From the NCBI RefSeq assembly GCF_900114265.1, contig NZ_FPKV01000002.1, positions 62,001-126,000 on the forward strand: 64,000 nucleotides of DNA, given 5' to 3'. Position 1 is the stretch's first letter, and the number at the start of each line of letters is the position of its first letter. A program made the translations under genes and the position numbers. The notes below the pieces were generated by a model, which saw nothing but the letters and a program-made list of their open reading frames with translations, made no database searches and was not told the origin of the DNA. The DNA comes from Flaviramulus basaltis. GTDB taxonomy: Bacteria; Bacteroidota; Bacteroidia; Flavobacteriales; Flavobacteriaceae. This document shows positions 57,004-64,000 of this stretch, one piece after another.

Positions 57004-57874
57004 TTTTTTCTATAATTCTATTAAGTGTATAAGTAATTAAATCTTCAATAACTTTTGATGGGTTTTCACTAAAGGTTCCAGATGCTCTGTTTGCAATAAT
57101 AGCATTTAAAGATATGGCGTGATGCCCTAATAGTTTTGATAATCCATAAATAGCAGATGTTTCCATTTCAAGATTTGTAACACGAATACCATTATAATTA
57201 AAGGCATCCATGTGTGTGTTTAAGTCTGGATCTTGAATGGCTAATCTTAAAACACGACCTTGAGGCCCGTAAAAACCTCCTGCAGTTGCTGTTAAACCTT
57301 TATGTGTTTTAGCACTTCCAAATATTTTTTCTAGTTTCTCACTACCTTGTACAACAATGGGTTTAGATTTGTTTTGATGCCATTTTGTTTGAGTAATAAA
57401 AGCATTTTCAATATCTGGATTACTAATAGATTCTATTTTATAAGAATGAAGCATGCCGTTAAGGTCTAAACCATATTGACTCATAACAAAAGAATCTACA
57501 GGGATATCTTTTTGTAAAGAACCAGATGTTCCAATTCTAATAATATTAAGACTAGTAAGAGTTTCTTTAGGTTTTCGGGTTTTTAAATCTATATTAAATA
57601 GTGCATCTAATTCATTTAAAACAATATCAATATTATCCGGACCAATACCTGTTGAAATAACTGTAATACGTTTTCCTTTATAAAGTCCTGTTTGAGTTTT
57701 AAATTCCCGCTTTTGAGTGGTAAACTCGATAGTATCAAAATCTTTTGTTACTTTTTCAACACGATCTTGGTCTCCAACAAATATAATTGTACTTGAAACA
57801 TTTTCAGGTTTTAAATTTAAATGATAAACGCTACCATCAGAGTTTAGTATGAGTTCAGATTCTTTAATGAGCAT
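56996..57874 (-). CDS. Nucleoside phosphorylase (uridine phosphorylase-like)
   Basis: 292 residues of the PNP/UDP family. GDQDRVEKVTKDFD, IRIGTSGSLQKDIPVDSFV and NLEMETSAIYGLSKLLGH match phosphorylase signatures, including the ribose- and base-binding parts. It would split uridine or a related nucleoside with phosphate. It overlaps the upstream DUF1835 gene by 11 bases and the next gene by 8, so it is coupled to both. Confidence 0.88.
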   Translation of the reverse strand: MLIKESELILNSDGSVYHLNLKPENVSSTIIFVGDQDRVEKVTKDFDTIEFTTQKREFKTQTGLYKGKRITVISTGIGPDNIDIVLNELDALFNIDLKTRKPKETLTSLNIIRIGTSGSLQKDIPVDSFVMSQYGLDLNGMLHSYKIESISNPDIENAFITQTKWHQNKSKPIVVQGSEKLEKIFGSAKTHKGLTATAGGFYGPQGRVLRLAIQDPDLNTHMDAFNYNGIRVTNLEMETSAIYGLSKLLGHHAISLNAIIANRASGTFSENPSKVIEDLITYTLNRIIEKID

Positions 57875-58805
57875 TTAACACAGAATTTATTAGTTGATTT
57901 TTTGATTTACTGAATTGAAAGTTGATTTTTTTAACACCACCATATGTCATACCGTTATCAATTTCTGATGAAAAATTATACTGACTTAATAATGCTTCAT
58001 GTCCTTTTCTATTTAATATTAGGCTATCATCCTTAATCGTATAAAAAACACTTAATTGGTCTATTATTCTTGATAATTGCATGTCTCCATACCCGTAAAA
58101 ACCTTGATAATTAAGTGCATAACCTAATAAGTGGTTTTTTGAGGTAATAGCATGTTTTTCAATTATTTTGAGCAAATTTTTCTCTATAACATTTAATCCA
58201 TCAATAGAATCGGGGAAACGTTCTAAATGTGCTTTTAAGCAATTGCTTAAGTATTGAAATGATGATGGTTTTACAATATAAGGTTTTATTAAATTATGAT
58301 CAATTCCGCAGTAAATTCCCCAAACGGTAGTTGCTATATCGATATCATCGGGGTTTAATAAAACTTTATTTTTATAGTGTTTTAGTAATTGGCCTGATGA
58401 TAATTCAGATAAACCTTTTAAGCTTTTGCTGCCTTCAATTCTGCCACTACAAACTAAATATAAAGGTAAATTTATTTTTTTTTGCTGAATAAGACTAATA
58501 ACGGCAACCATATTTATGTGACAGAACAAATCATATTCAAACCAAAGTATAATTTCAGAGTAATTCTTAATATCATCTAATTTGTCTAACTCTTTTTTAA
58601 TCATTTTAATATCTAAGTCGATATCATAAAATTCACTAAAAAATGCCTTTCTAAGATTTAAGAATTCTTCAGAATATACAGCCTCTTTTGTTGGACCTTC
58701 GCATAACATTTCCTGCCATGTAAGTTTTTCGCCTTCAACTCCTAATTCGTTAAGTACGGTAGTTAAAGCATTACCGTTAGTAATATGAAGCTGTTTTTTG
58801 TCCAT
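57864..58805 (-). CDS. DUF1835 family protein
   Basis: 313 residues. The DUF1835 pattern is HITNGNALTTVLNEL at the N-terminus, then WQEMLCEGPTKEAV and ILWFEYDLFCHINMVAVI. Function is unknown; the name covers bacterial proteins often near nucleoside or stress genes. It lies 2 bases after the SUI1 gene. Confidence 0.85.
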   Translation of the reverse strand: MDKKQLHITNGNALTTVLNELGVEGEKLTWQEMLCEGPTKEAVYSEEFLNLRKAFFSEFYDIDLDIKMIKKELDKLDDIKNYSEIILWFEYDLFCHINMVAVISLIQQKKINLPLYLVCSGRIEGSKSLKGLSELSSGQLLKHYKNKVLLNPDDIDIATTVWGIYCGIDHNLIKPYIVKPSSFQYLSNCLKAHLERFPDSIDGLNVIEKNLLKIIEKHAITSKNHLLGYALNYQGFYGYGDMQLSRIIDQLSVFYTIKDDSLILNRKGHEALLSQYNFSSEIDNGMTYGGVKKINFQFSKSKNQLINSVLNAH

Positions 58806-58807
58806 TA

Positions 58808-59131
58808 TTATCCGCCTACACGTTTTACATTAAACCCTTTGTCTTTAAGGATTTTCATTATTTTGTCACGGTAATCTCCTTGAATTATGATTTTATCATC
58901 TTTAAAACTACCACCAACACTTAGCGTAGTTTTAATTTCTTTTGCAAGGATTTTAAAATCTTCTGTGGCACCTGTATAGCCTTCAAGAATTGTTATGGGC
59001 TTGCCTTTTCGCTTTTCATATTTGCAAATAATAGGATCATCTTGAAGCCAAATATCTGAATCTTCTTCTTTTGGAGTGTCTTCTTGAACATGATCTGGGA
59101 ACAAGTTTTTTAACTGGTCTTCTAAGTCCAT
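58808..59131 (-). CDS. Translation initiation factor SUI1/YciH-like
   Basis: 107 residues from the ATG at 59131; a frame starting at 59158 would overlap the oxygenase gene and has no clear family start. The SUI1 (eIF1-like) domain is KRKGKPITILEGYTG, then LSVGGSFKDDKIIIQGDYRDKI. YciH in bacteria can affect start-codon choice under stress. An uncommon gene in this operon position. Confidence 0.85.
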   Translation of the reverse strand: MDLEDQLKNLFPDHVQEDTPKEEDSDIWLQDDPIICKYEKRKGKPITILEGYTGATEDFKILAKEIKTTLSVGGSFKDDKIIIQGDYRDKIMKILKDKGFNVKRVGG

Positions 59132-59138
59132 GATGTTC

Positions 59139-60089
59139 TTACTTTTTAATAAGACCAAGCTCTATTAGGCGTTCTGTTAAAAATTCGCCAGCAGTAGTGT
59201 CATCAAATGCTTTAGGATTATTTTCATCAATACAGCCATCTAAAACATCAAGTTTCATGCTGCTTACAGGGTGCATAAAAAATGGAATAGAATAGCGTGA
59301 AGTTCCCCAAAGTTCTTTAGGCGGATTAATTACACGGTGTATTGTAGATTTTAATTTATTATTAGTATGTCTTGATAACATATCACCTACATTAATCATT
59401 AACTCATCTGGTTCTGCAATGGCATCAATCCATTCGCCTGTATGGTTTTGAACCTGTAAACCTCTACCTTGAGCACCCATTAAAAGGGTGATTAAGTTAA
59501 TGTCTCCATGTGCTGCTGCACGAACAGCTTCTTTTGGTTCTTCTTTTATTGGAGGATAATGTATAGGTCTTAAAATAGAGTTTCCGTTGTGTATATAGTT
59601 ATCAAAATAGGTTTCTTCTAAACCTAAATGTAATGCCAATGCTCTTAAAACATATTTTGCTGTTTTTTCAAGCATTTTATAAGTTTCTTTACCAACTTCA
59701 TTAAATTCCGGAAGTTCTTCAACTGAAACATTTTCAGGGTATTCTTCTTTTAGTTTTTCATCATCATCTACATATTGTCCAAAATGCCAAAACTCTTTTA
59801 AATCGCCTTCTTTTTTACCTTTTGCACTTTCTTTACCAAAGGACACATAACCACGTTGTCCGCCTATACCAGGTATTTCATATTTCCGTTTTGTTTCCGT
59901 CGGTAAAGTGAAAAAATTCTTAACCTCTTTATATAAGTTTTCAACTAAAACATCATCTAAAAAATGACCTTTTAATGCCACAAAACCTATCTCTTCGTAA
60001 GCCTTTCCTATAGCATTCACAAAATTCTGTTTTCTATTAGGGTCATTAGACGTGAAGTCTTTTAAATTGACACTTGGTATCGTATTCAT
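59139..60089 (-). CDS. Isopenicillin N synthase-like 2-oxoglutarate/Fe(II) oxygenase
   Basis: 316 residues of the 2OG-Fe(II) dioxygenase superfamily. Iron ligands His194 and Asp196 (AAHGDINLITLL) and His251 (KSTIHRVINPP) are present, with the 2-oxoglutarate-binding Arg265 in RYSIPFF. The N-terminal DIOX_N domain (IGFVALKGH, GQRGYVSFG) is complete. The substrate is unknown. It is the first gene of the five-gene operon. Confidence 0.9.
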   Translation of the reverse strand: MNTIPSVNLKDFTSNDPNRKQNFVNAIGKAYEEIGFVALKGHFLDDVLVENLYKEVKNFFTLPTETKRKYEIPGIGGQRGYVSFGKESAKGKKEGDLKEFWHFGQYVDDDEKLKEEYPENVSVEELPEFNEVGKETYKMLEKTAKYVLRALALHLGLEETYFDNYIHNGNSILRPIHYPPIKEEPKEAVRAAAHGDINLITLLMGAQGRGLQVQNHTGEWIDAIAEPDELMINVGDMLSRHTNNKLKSTIHRVINPPKELWGTSRYSIPFFMHPVSSMKLDVLDGCIDENNPKAFDDTTAGEFLTERLIELGLIKK

Positions 60090-60162
60090 AAGGATGATAT
60101 TTTAAAATATGCGAAATACAAATGTACAAAAACATTGTAAATTTTCAGGGATTACTTTTTTA

Positions 60163-60190
60163 TTGATATTCTCTTTTTATGGTATATTTG
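60163..60190 (+). promoter_or_regulatory. Candidate promoter of the E1 dehydrogenase gene
   Basis: TATATTTG (60183-60190) matches TAnnTTTG and TTG (60163-60165) lies 17 bp upstream. It sits within the longer possible reading frame from 60179, which argues that translation starts at the downstream ATG 60236. Confidence 0.5.
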
Positions 60191-60235
60191 ATAAGGTGTT
60201 ATTATGCATCTATAAATCAAACAGTTTCAATTATT

Positions 60236-62212
60236 ATGAAGTATAACATTGACAATCTTGACACTACTATTTTATTAGAATTGTACAAAAACATGCTAAA
60301 ACCAAGGTTGATAGAAGAGAAAATGTTAGTGTTATTGCGTCAAGGTAAAATAAGCAAATGGTTTTCTGGTATTGGACAAGAAGCCATCTCGGTTGGAATT
60401 ACTATGGCTTTGAATAAAGATGAATATATTTTACCCATGCACAGAAATCTGGGGGTTTTTACCACTAGAAAAATTCCTTTATATAGATTGTTTGCACAAT
60501 GGCAAGGAAAAGCTTCAGGTTTCACAAAAGGCAGAGACCGATCTTTTCATTTTGGTACACAACAATATAAAATTGTTGGAATGATTTCGCATTTGGGTCC
60601 GCAGTTAGGTGTTGCAGATGGTATTGCTCTAGCTTCAAAATTGAAAAATAAAAATCAAGTCACAGCAGTTTTTACAGGAGAAGGAGGCACAAGCGAAGGC
60701 GATTTTCATGAAGCATTAAACGTTGCGTCTGTATGGCAATTACCAGTTATGTTTTGTGTCGAAAATAATGGCTACGGTTTATCAACACCTACTAGTGAAC
60801 AATATTATTGCGAAAACATAGCCGATAAAGGTGTTGGCTATGGTATGGAATCACACATTATTGATGGAAATAATATTATAGAAGTTTATAAAAAAGTAAG
60901 TGATATTGCTGAAAGTATTAGAAAAGAACCTAGACCTGTTTTATTAGAATTTAAAACGTTTAGAATGCGAGGACATGAAGAGGCAAGTGGTACAAAATAT
61001 GTTCCACAAGAGTTAATGACTGCTTGGGGAGAAAAAGATCCTATTTTAAATTTTGAATCATTTTTATTTAATCAAAGTATTTTAAATGAAACTAATAATT
61101 CACAGTTTAAAGAAGAAATAACAAAGGAAATAAACGAACATTTAGAAGTTGCTTTTAACGAAGATGATATTAAATCTATTGAAATTAATGAATTAGATGA
61201 TGTTTTTCAAGATTTTGATTATCAAGAAGTTAAAAATAATTCAAATAATAAAGAAATTCGATTTATTGATGCTATTTCTGATGGTCTAAAACAGAGTATG
61301 GAGCAGCATGAAGATTTAGTAATCATGGGGCAAGATATAGCAGAATATGGCGGAGCTTTTAAAATAACCGATGGTTTTGTTGATCAATTTGGAACAGAAC
61401 GTGTGAGAAATACACCCATTTGTGAATCGGCTATTATTGAAACAGCTATGGGATTATCTATTGTTGGTATAAAGAGTATTGTTGAGATGCAGTTTGCAGA
61501 TTTTGTTTCTTCTGGTTTTAACCCTTTAGTTAATTATTTAGCAAAATCGTATTACAGATGGAGTCAAAATGCAGATATTGTAATAAGAATGCCATGTGGT
61601 GGAGGCGTAGCAGCAGGACCGTTTCATTCACAAACAAACGAAGCGTGGTTTACTAAAACACCAGGTTTAAAAGTAGTTTACCCTGCATTTCCTTATGATG
61701 CAAAAGGATTATTGGCAACTGCAATTAACGACCCTAATCCTGTATTGTTTTTTGAACATAAAGGCTTGTACAGAAGTATTCGTCAAGATGTTCCTACGGA
61801 TTATTATACACTTCCTTTTGGTAAAGCCTCGTTAATAAAAAAAGGTCATGATGTTACTATTATAAGTTATGGAGCTGCGGTACATTGGGCATTAGAAACT
61901 TTAAATAATAACCTTGAAATATCAGCAGATTTAATTGATTTAAGAACGCTTCAACCTTTAGATATTGAAGCGATATACAGCTCAATTAAAAAGACAGGTC
62001 GTGCTATTATTCTACATGAAGATTCCTTGTTTGGTGGTATTGCAAGCGATATTTCGGCATTAATTATGGAAAATTGTTTTGAATATTTGGATGCACCTGT
62101 AAAACGAGTTGCAAGTATGGAAACTCCTATTCCTTTTGCTAAACAGCTTGAAGATCAATATTTACCAAAAGGTAGATTTGAAGCTGATTTAAAAGCAATT
62201 TTGGCCTACTAA
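60236..62212 (+). CDS. 2-oxoacid dehydrogenase E1, alpha and beta fused (branched-chain type)
   Basis: 658 residues from the ATG at 60236. The alpha part has GIGQEAISVGI, the thiamin-diphosphate motif GEGGTSEGDFHEALN through ENNGYG, and FKTFRMRGHEEASGT. The beta part begins near residue 325 with FIDAISDGLKQSMEQHEDLVIMGQDIAEYGGAFK and RMPCGGGVAAGPFHSQ. It decarboxylates branched-chain or other 2-oxoacids for an E2 encoded elsewhere. An alpha-beta fusion is seen in Bacteroidota. The longer frame from 60179 is rejected because it contains the promoter. Confidence 0.93.
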   Translation: MKYNIDNLDTTILLELYKNMLKPRLIEEKMLVLLRQGKISKWFSGIGQEAISVGITMALNKDEYILPMHRNLGVFTTRKIPLYRLFAQWQGKASGFTKGRDRSFHFGTQQYKIVGMISHLGPQLGVADGIALASKLKNKNQVTAVFTGEGGTSEGDFHEALNVASVWQLPVMFCVENNGYGLSTPTSEQYYCENIADKGVGYGMESHIIDGNNIIEVYKKVSDIAESIRKEPRPVLLEFKTFRMRGHEEASGTKYVPQELMTAWGEKDPILNFESFLFNQSILNETNNSQFKEEITKEINEHLEVAFNEDDIKSIEINELDDVFQDFDYQEVKNNSNNKEIRFIDAISDGLKQSMEQHEDLVIMGQDIAEYGGAFKITDGFVDQFGTERVRNTPICESAIIETAMGLSIVGIKSIVEMQFADFVSSGFNPLVNYLAKSYYRWSQNADIVIRMPCGGGVAAGPFHSQTNEAWFTKTPGLKVVYPAFPYDAKGLLATAINDPNPVLFFEHKGLYRSIRQDVPTDYYTLPFGKASLIKKGHDVTIISYGAAVHWALETLNNNLEISADLIDLRTLQPLDIEAIYSSIKKTGRAIILHEDSLFGGIASDISALIMENCFEYLDAPVKRVASMETPIPFAKQLEDQYLPKGRFEADLKAILAY

Positions 62213-62255
62213 TAATTTTATTGCTTATATTTAAAAAGATTTAAATTAAGCGTTT

Positions 62256-62663
62256 TTGAGAATTATTGTCTTCCTTTTTCTATTAGTATTCTTAAGTTGT
62301 AAAGAGCATAAAAAGTCTTTTGAAGATAGTTTTTCTTGGAATTCTGCAATGGTTACTGCCACAGCTTACAACTCACTTGCTTATCAAACAAATTCCAATC
62401 CACATATTACAGCTTTTGGAGACAGTTTATTTCCAGGGTTAAAATATATTGCTGTATCTAGAGATTTATTAAAAAGAGGCTTAAAACATAATATCCCTGT
62501 CAAGATTGAAGGACTTGAAGGGATATATATTGTTAAAGATAAAATGCATTCTCGTTGGAAAAATCGCATCGATATTTACATGGGTTTAAATGTTGAAGCA
62601 GCAAAAGAGTGGGGTAGAAAAAGGGTTTGTATCGATTACGGTATACCAATTAAACATAAATAA
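62256..62663 (+). CDS. 3D-domain lipoprotein
   Basis: 135 residues starting at TTG. Lipoprotein signal with Cys in VFLSCKEH (Cys15). The mature part is a 3D domain, named for conserved aspartates, as in MltA-type lytic transglycosylases: VTATAYNS, IAVSRDLLKRG, and a C-terminal DKMHSRWKNRIDIYMG. It probably acts on or binds peptidoglycan. The stop lies one base from the exbD stop on the opposite strand. Confidence 0.85.
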   Translation: MRIIVFLFLLVFLSCKEHKKSFEDSFSWNSAMVTATAYNSLAYQTNSNPHITAFGDSLFPGLKYIAVSRDLLKRGLKHNIPVKIEGLEGIYIVKDKMHSRWKNRIDIYMGLNVEAAKEWGRKRVCIDYGIPIKHK

Positions 62664-62664
62664 T

Positions 62665-63219
62665 TTATTTGGTTTCAGCCTCTGATAGTATAAACGGATA
62701 AGCTTCTTTAACTTGCATCAATTCCTCTTTTGATAATTTTTCAGGCAATTTATTAAACACCTTTAAACTGTAATTATTTCGCAATTCATAATAGGCTTTT
62801 GTTAATTCATTTTGAACTGCAACAAACTGTTTATAAGTGGTATTTTTGCCATTTTGTAAAGAAACTACAGCTTGTTTTGGATTATCTGATGCATCTGAAG
62901 CTTTTAATCCATTACAATAGTCACAAGTATTTTTACCGTTATTATCTATAAAGTTTTTAGTGATGTCTTTTAATTCGTTTATAGAAATAATTTCGTCTTC
63001 TATCATAACCTCATCATTGTTGTTGATTATGATTCGCAAAATATTATGTTCAGCAATAGTAGCATTACAATCTCCTGTGGGACAATCTTTAGGAAGTATT
63101 CTGTTAATACCTTCATCTGAAGAAATTGTTGCTGTTACAAGAAAAAAGATAAGCAATAAAAACGCAATGTCTGCCATAGATCCTGCGTTAACTTCGGGTA
63201 CTAGTTTTGAATGTCTCAT
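62665..63219 (-). CDS. ExbD/TolR family biopolymer transport protein
   Basis: 184 residues. One membrane segment (about residues 16-36, with DIAFLLLIFFLVTATI including the functional Asp), then a periplasmic domain. It energises outer-membrane transport together with ExbB and TonB, but neither is in the window. The periplasmic part has two cysteine pairs, CPTGDC (about 45-50) and CDYC (about 98-101). A C-terminal helix rich in Lys/Glu follows. It is downstream of the small-gene array. Confidence 0.88.
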   Translation of the reverse strand: MRHSKLVPEVNAGSMADIAFLLLIFFLVTATISSDEGINRILPKDCPTGDCNATIAEHNILRIIINNNDEVMIEDEIISINELKDITKNFIDNNGKNTCDYCNGLKASDASDNPKQAVVSLQNGKNTTYKQFVAVQNELTKAYYELRNNYSLKVFNKLPEKLSKEELMQVKEAYPFILSEAETK

Positions 63220-63287
63220 GATTATAGTTTAAATGTTAATAAAAACTTAAATCACAAAAACAATACCATAACTAATTTATTATCAGA

Positions 63288-63422
63288 TTAATGTGCATAA
63301 CGCTTAGAACCTTTCCAAATGTAGTTATTTGAAGTGTGAAAATCTATAATTCGATTATTAGTAAATAAATTTTCTTGAACTATACTATTTAAACGTCTTG
63401 ATATTTTATTGATTGAGTTCAT
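63288..63422 (-). CDS. Mini-gene C, 44-residue basic protein of unknown family
   Basis: 44 residues from ATG to TAA. The end NYIWKGSKRYAH has the same Trp-to-KRY layout as the two 28-residue neighbours. The sequence before the start (ATCAATCAATTT, then CAATCAAAAA) is shared with that of mini-gene A, which supports common descent. Net charge is positive, with no signal peptide or membrane segment. I recognise no family. It lies 68 bases upstream of exbD. Confidence 0.6.
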   Translation of the reverse strand: MNSINKISRRLNSIVQENLFTNNRIIDFHTSNNYIWKGSKRYAH

Positions 63423-63466
63423 TTTTTGATTGAATAAAAATTGATTGATGAAAGTTGGTTGGTTTT

Positions 63467-63496
63467 AAAAGACGTTACTTATCTGTAACGTCTTTT
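63467..63496 (-). terminator. Inverted repeat enclosing the mini-gene A stop codon
   Basis: AAAAGACGTTAC and GTAACGTCTTTT form a perfect 12-bp stem; the 6-base loop AGATAA contains the stop codon. A short T run follows on the minus strand, so it may terminate transcription. The matching site after mini-gene B has lost the second arm. Confidence 0.65.
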
Positions 63497-63565
63497 GCTA
63501 TTCCATTCTTTACTTTTTGAACCGTTGAAAGTTCCAGTTAATTGATTGTTGTTTAAAGTTCTCAT
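63479..63565 (-). CDS. Mini-gene A, 28-residue basic peptide
   Basis: 28 residues. The first 12 (MRTLNNNQLTGT) and the last five (KRRYR) are identical to mini-gene B, 23 of 28 overall. It is rich in Asn, Lys and Arg, with a single Trp. Four of the DNA differences from B are silent third-position or Leu changes, which suggests the peptide is translated and conserved. The stop codon is in the loop of a 12-bp hairpin. No known family. Confidence 0.7.
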   Translation of the reverse strand: MRTLNNNQLTGTFNGSKSKEWNSKRRYR

Positions 63566-63620
63566 GATTTTTGATTGATTTAAATTGATTGATGAAAAAT
63601 TTTATTTAATAAGTTAATAC

Positions 63621-63707
63621 TTATCTGTAACGTCTTTTACAGTTCCACTGGTTACTTTTTGTACCATTTAAAGTTCCTGTTAATTGATTGTTGTTTAGAG
63701 TTCTCAT
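63621..63707 (-). CDS. Mini-gene B, 28-residue basic peptide
   Basis: 28 residues and first of the array in the direction of transcription. It shares the N-terminal dozen and C-terminal KRRYR with mini-gene A; differences are F13L, S16T, K19N, E20Q and S23C, all mild. The Cys at residue 23 could allow a disulfide-linked dimer. A longer in-frame ATG at 63803 would add 32 hydrophobic residues without similarity to A, so the short start is preferred. No known family. Confidence 0.7.
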   Translation of the reverse strand: MRTLNNNQLTGTLNGTKSNQWNCKRRYR

Positions 63708-64000
63708 AATTGTTTTGTTTTTGATTAATTGATTTATAATAGATAGACGACCATAAATTAAAAATGTTACAGTACTATGTATAACAAAGTAATAAATTAA
63801 CAAATTTTAACTATTTTTAGTAGAGTAGTAGCTATTTAATCGTATAATTTAAGTAGGAGTTTAAGTTTTAGGAATGATTATTGTTAAACCCATACTAAAT
63901 ATTGAATAGTCATTAGGTGTATTTTCAGATAATAAAATATCTTTGAAACATCTAAGTTATAATTAAACGGATTAAATATATAAGATTGATGAAAACTTAT
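63708..64000. other. Right-edge region with possible partial gene
   Basis: Apart from the leader of mini-gene B (related CAATTAATCAAAAA near 63715-63736), no complete gene is seen. On the minus strand, a frame ending at 63861 reads SENTPNDYSIFSMGLTII, which looks like the end of an outer-membrane barrel, but it is closed upstream by a stop at 63957. A second frame is open to the window edge until 63884. This may be a broken gene end or chance. Confidence 0.3.

Noticed and set aside
60179-60235. 19-residue extension of the E1 dehydrogenase
   Set aside because: It contains the likely -7 promoter element, and the family begins at the ATG at 60236.
1-64000. tRNA genes, insertion sequences, prophage or integrase
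   Set aside because: Looked for T-loop motifs, transposase-like and integrase-like motifs by eye on both strands and saw none.

Overview
The window looks like chromosomal DNA of a marine-type Flavobacteriaceae bacterium (Bacteroidota). The evidence is low GC, gldF/gldG beside dnaN, PorE-like and PorP/SprF-like proteins, a secreted protein ending in a CHU_C-type (type B) type IX secretion signal, promoters of the Bacteroidota form (TAnnTTTG at -7), and several lipoproteins. No genus can be named from the sequence alone. I saw no tRNA, 5S/16S/23S rRNA, CRISPR array, insertion sequence or prophage; apart from the right edge it reads as stable core genome.

Left part (1-7.6 kb): dnaN, then the gliding ABC-transporter genes gldG and gldF on the minus strand with an extra small membrane gene wedged between them by start/stop overlaps. 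An ABM-type monooxygenase and a SAM hydroxide adenosyltransferase follow. Divergent from these are phoH and purC, which share one base.

7.6-18.1 kb is a dedicated cell-surface module on the minus strand. It holds an 1830-residue repeat-rich secreted protein, its PorP/SprF-like partner, and two tandem PorE-like proteins that would anchor the complex to peptidoglycan. The large gene carries four 85-86-residue repeats (14.65-15.68 kb) with a mosaic history.

18.5-22.1 kb is a polyphosphate cassette (sixA-like phosphatase, ppk1, ppx), preceded by an unusual three-arm repeat that could form alternative hairpins. After it come a small outer-membrane barrel, miaE, a lipoprotein, dnaX, and the RNase P RNA gene with its promoter and terminator. 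Next are rsmD and two conserved unknowns, a RecD-like helicase, and a Kdo/lipid A related run (kdsB, HAD phosphatase, CAT-like acyltransferase, KdnB-like oxidase, lysophospholipid acyltransferase).

34.5-48.4 kb mixes housekeeping and degradative genes: a large zinc protease, NYN-OST-HTH protein, Gfo/Idh oxidoreductase, surface lipoprotein, YebC, pterin dehydratase, glutaminase, gcvT, a CE15-like esterase, a small kinase, and a GH5 lipoprotein. 48.4-53.3 kb is the threonine operon thrA-thrB-thrC, preceded by an unannotated 35-codon leader peptide rich in threonine, which implies attenuation control. Then come nnr, a TlpA-like lipoprotein, a tight five-gene operon (2OG oxygenase, SUI1, DUF1835, nucleoside phosphorylase, solute-binding-fold protein), a fused branched-chain E1 dehydrogenase, a 3D-domain lipoprotein and exbD.

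The right edge (63.29-63.71 kb) holds the most novel signal: a tandem family of three very small genes (44, 28 and 28 codons) on the minus strand. Two are clear duplicates. All three have a related repeated leader just before the start codon and related basic ends, and one has a perfect 12-bp inverted repeat wrapped around its stop codon. I recognise no known family for them.
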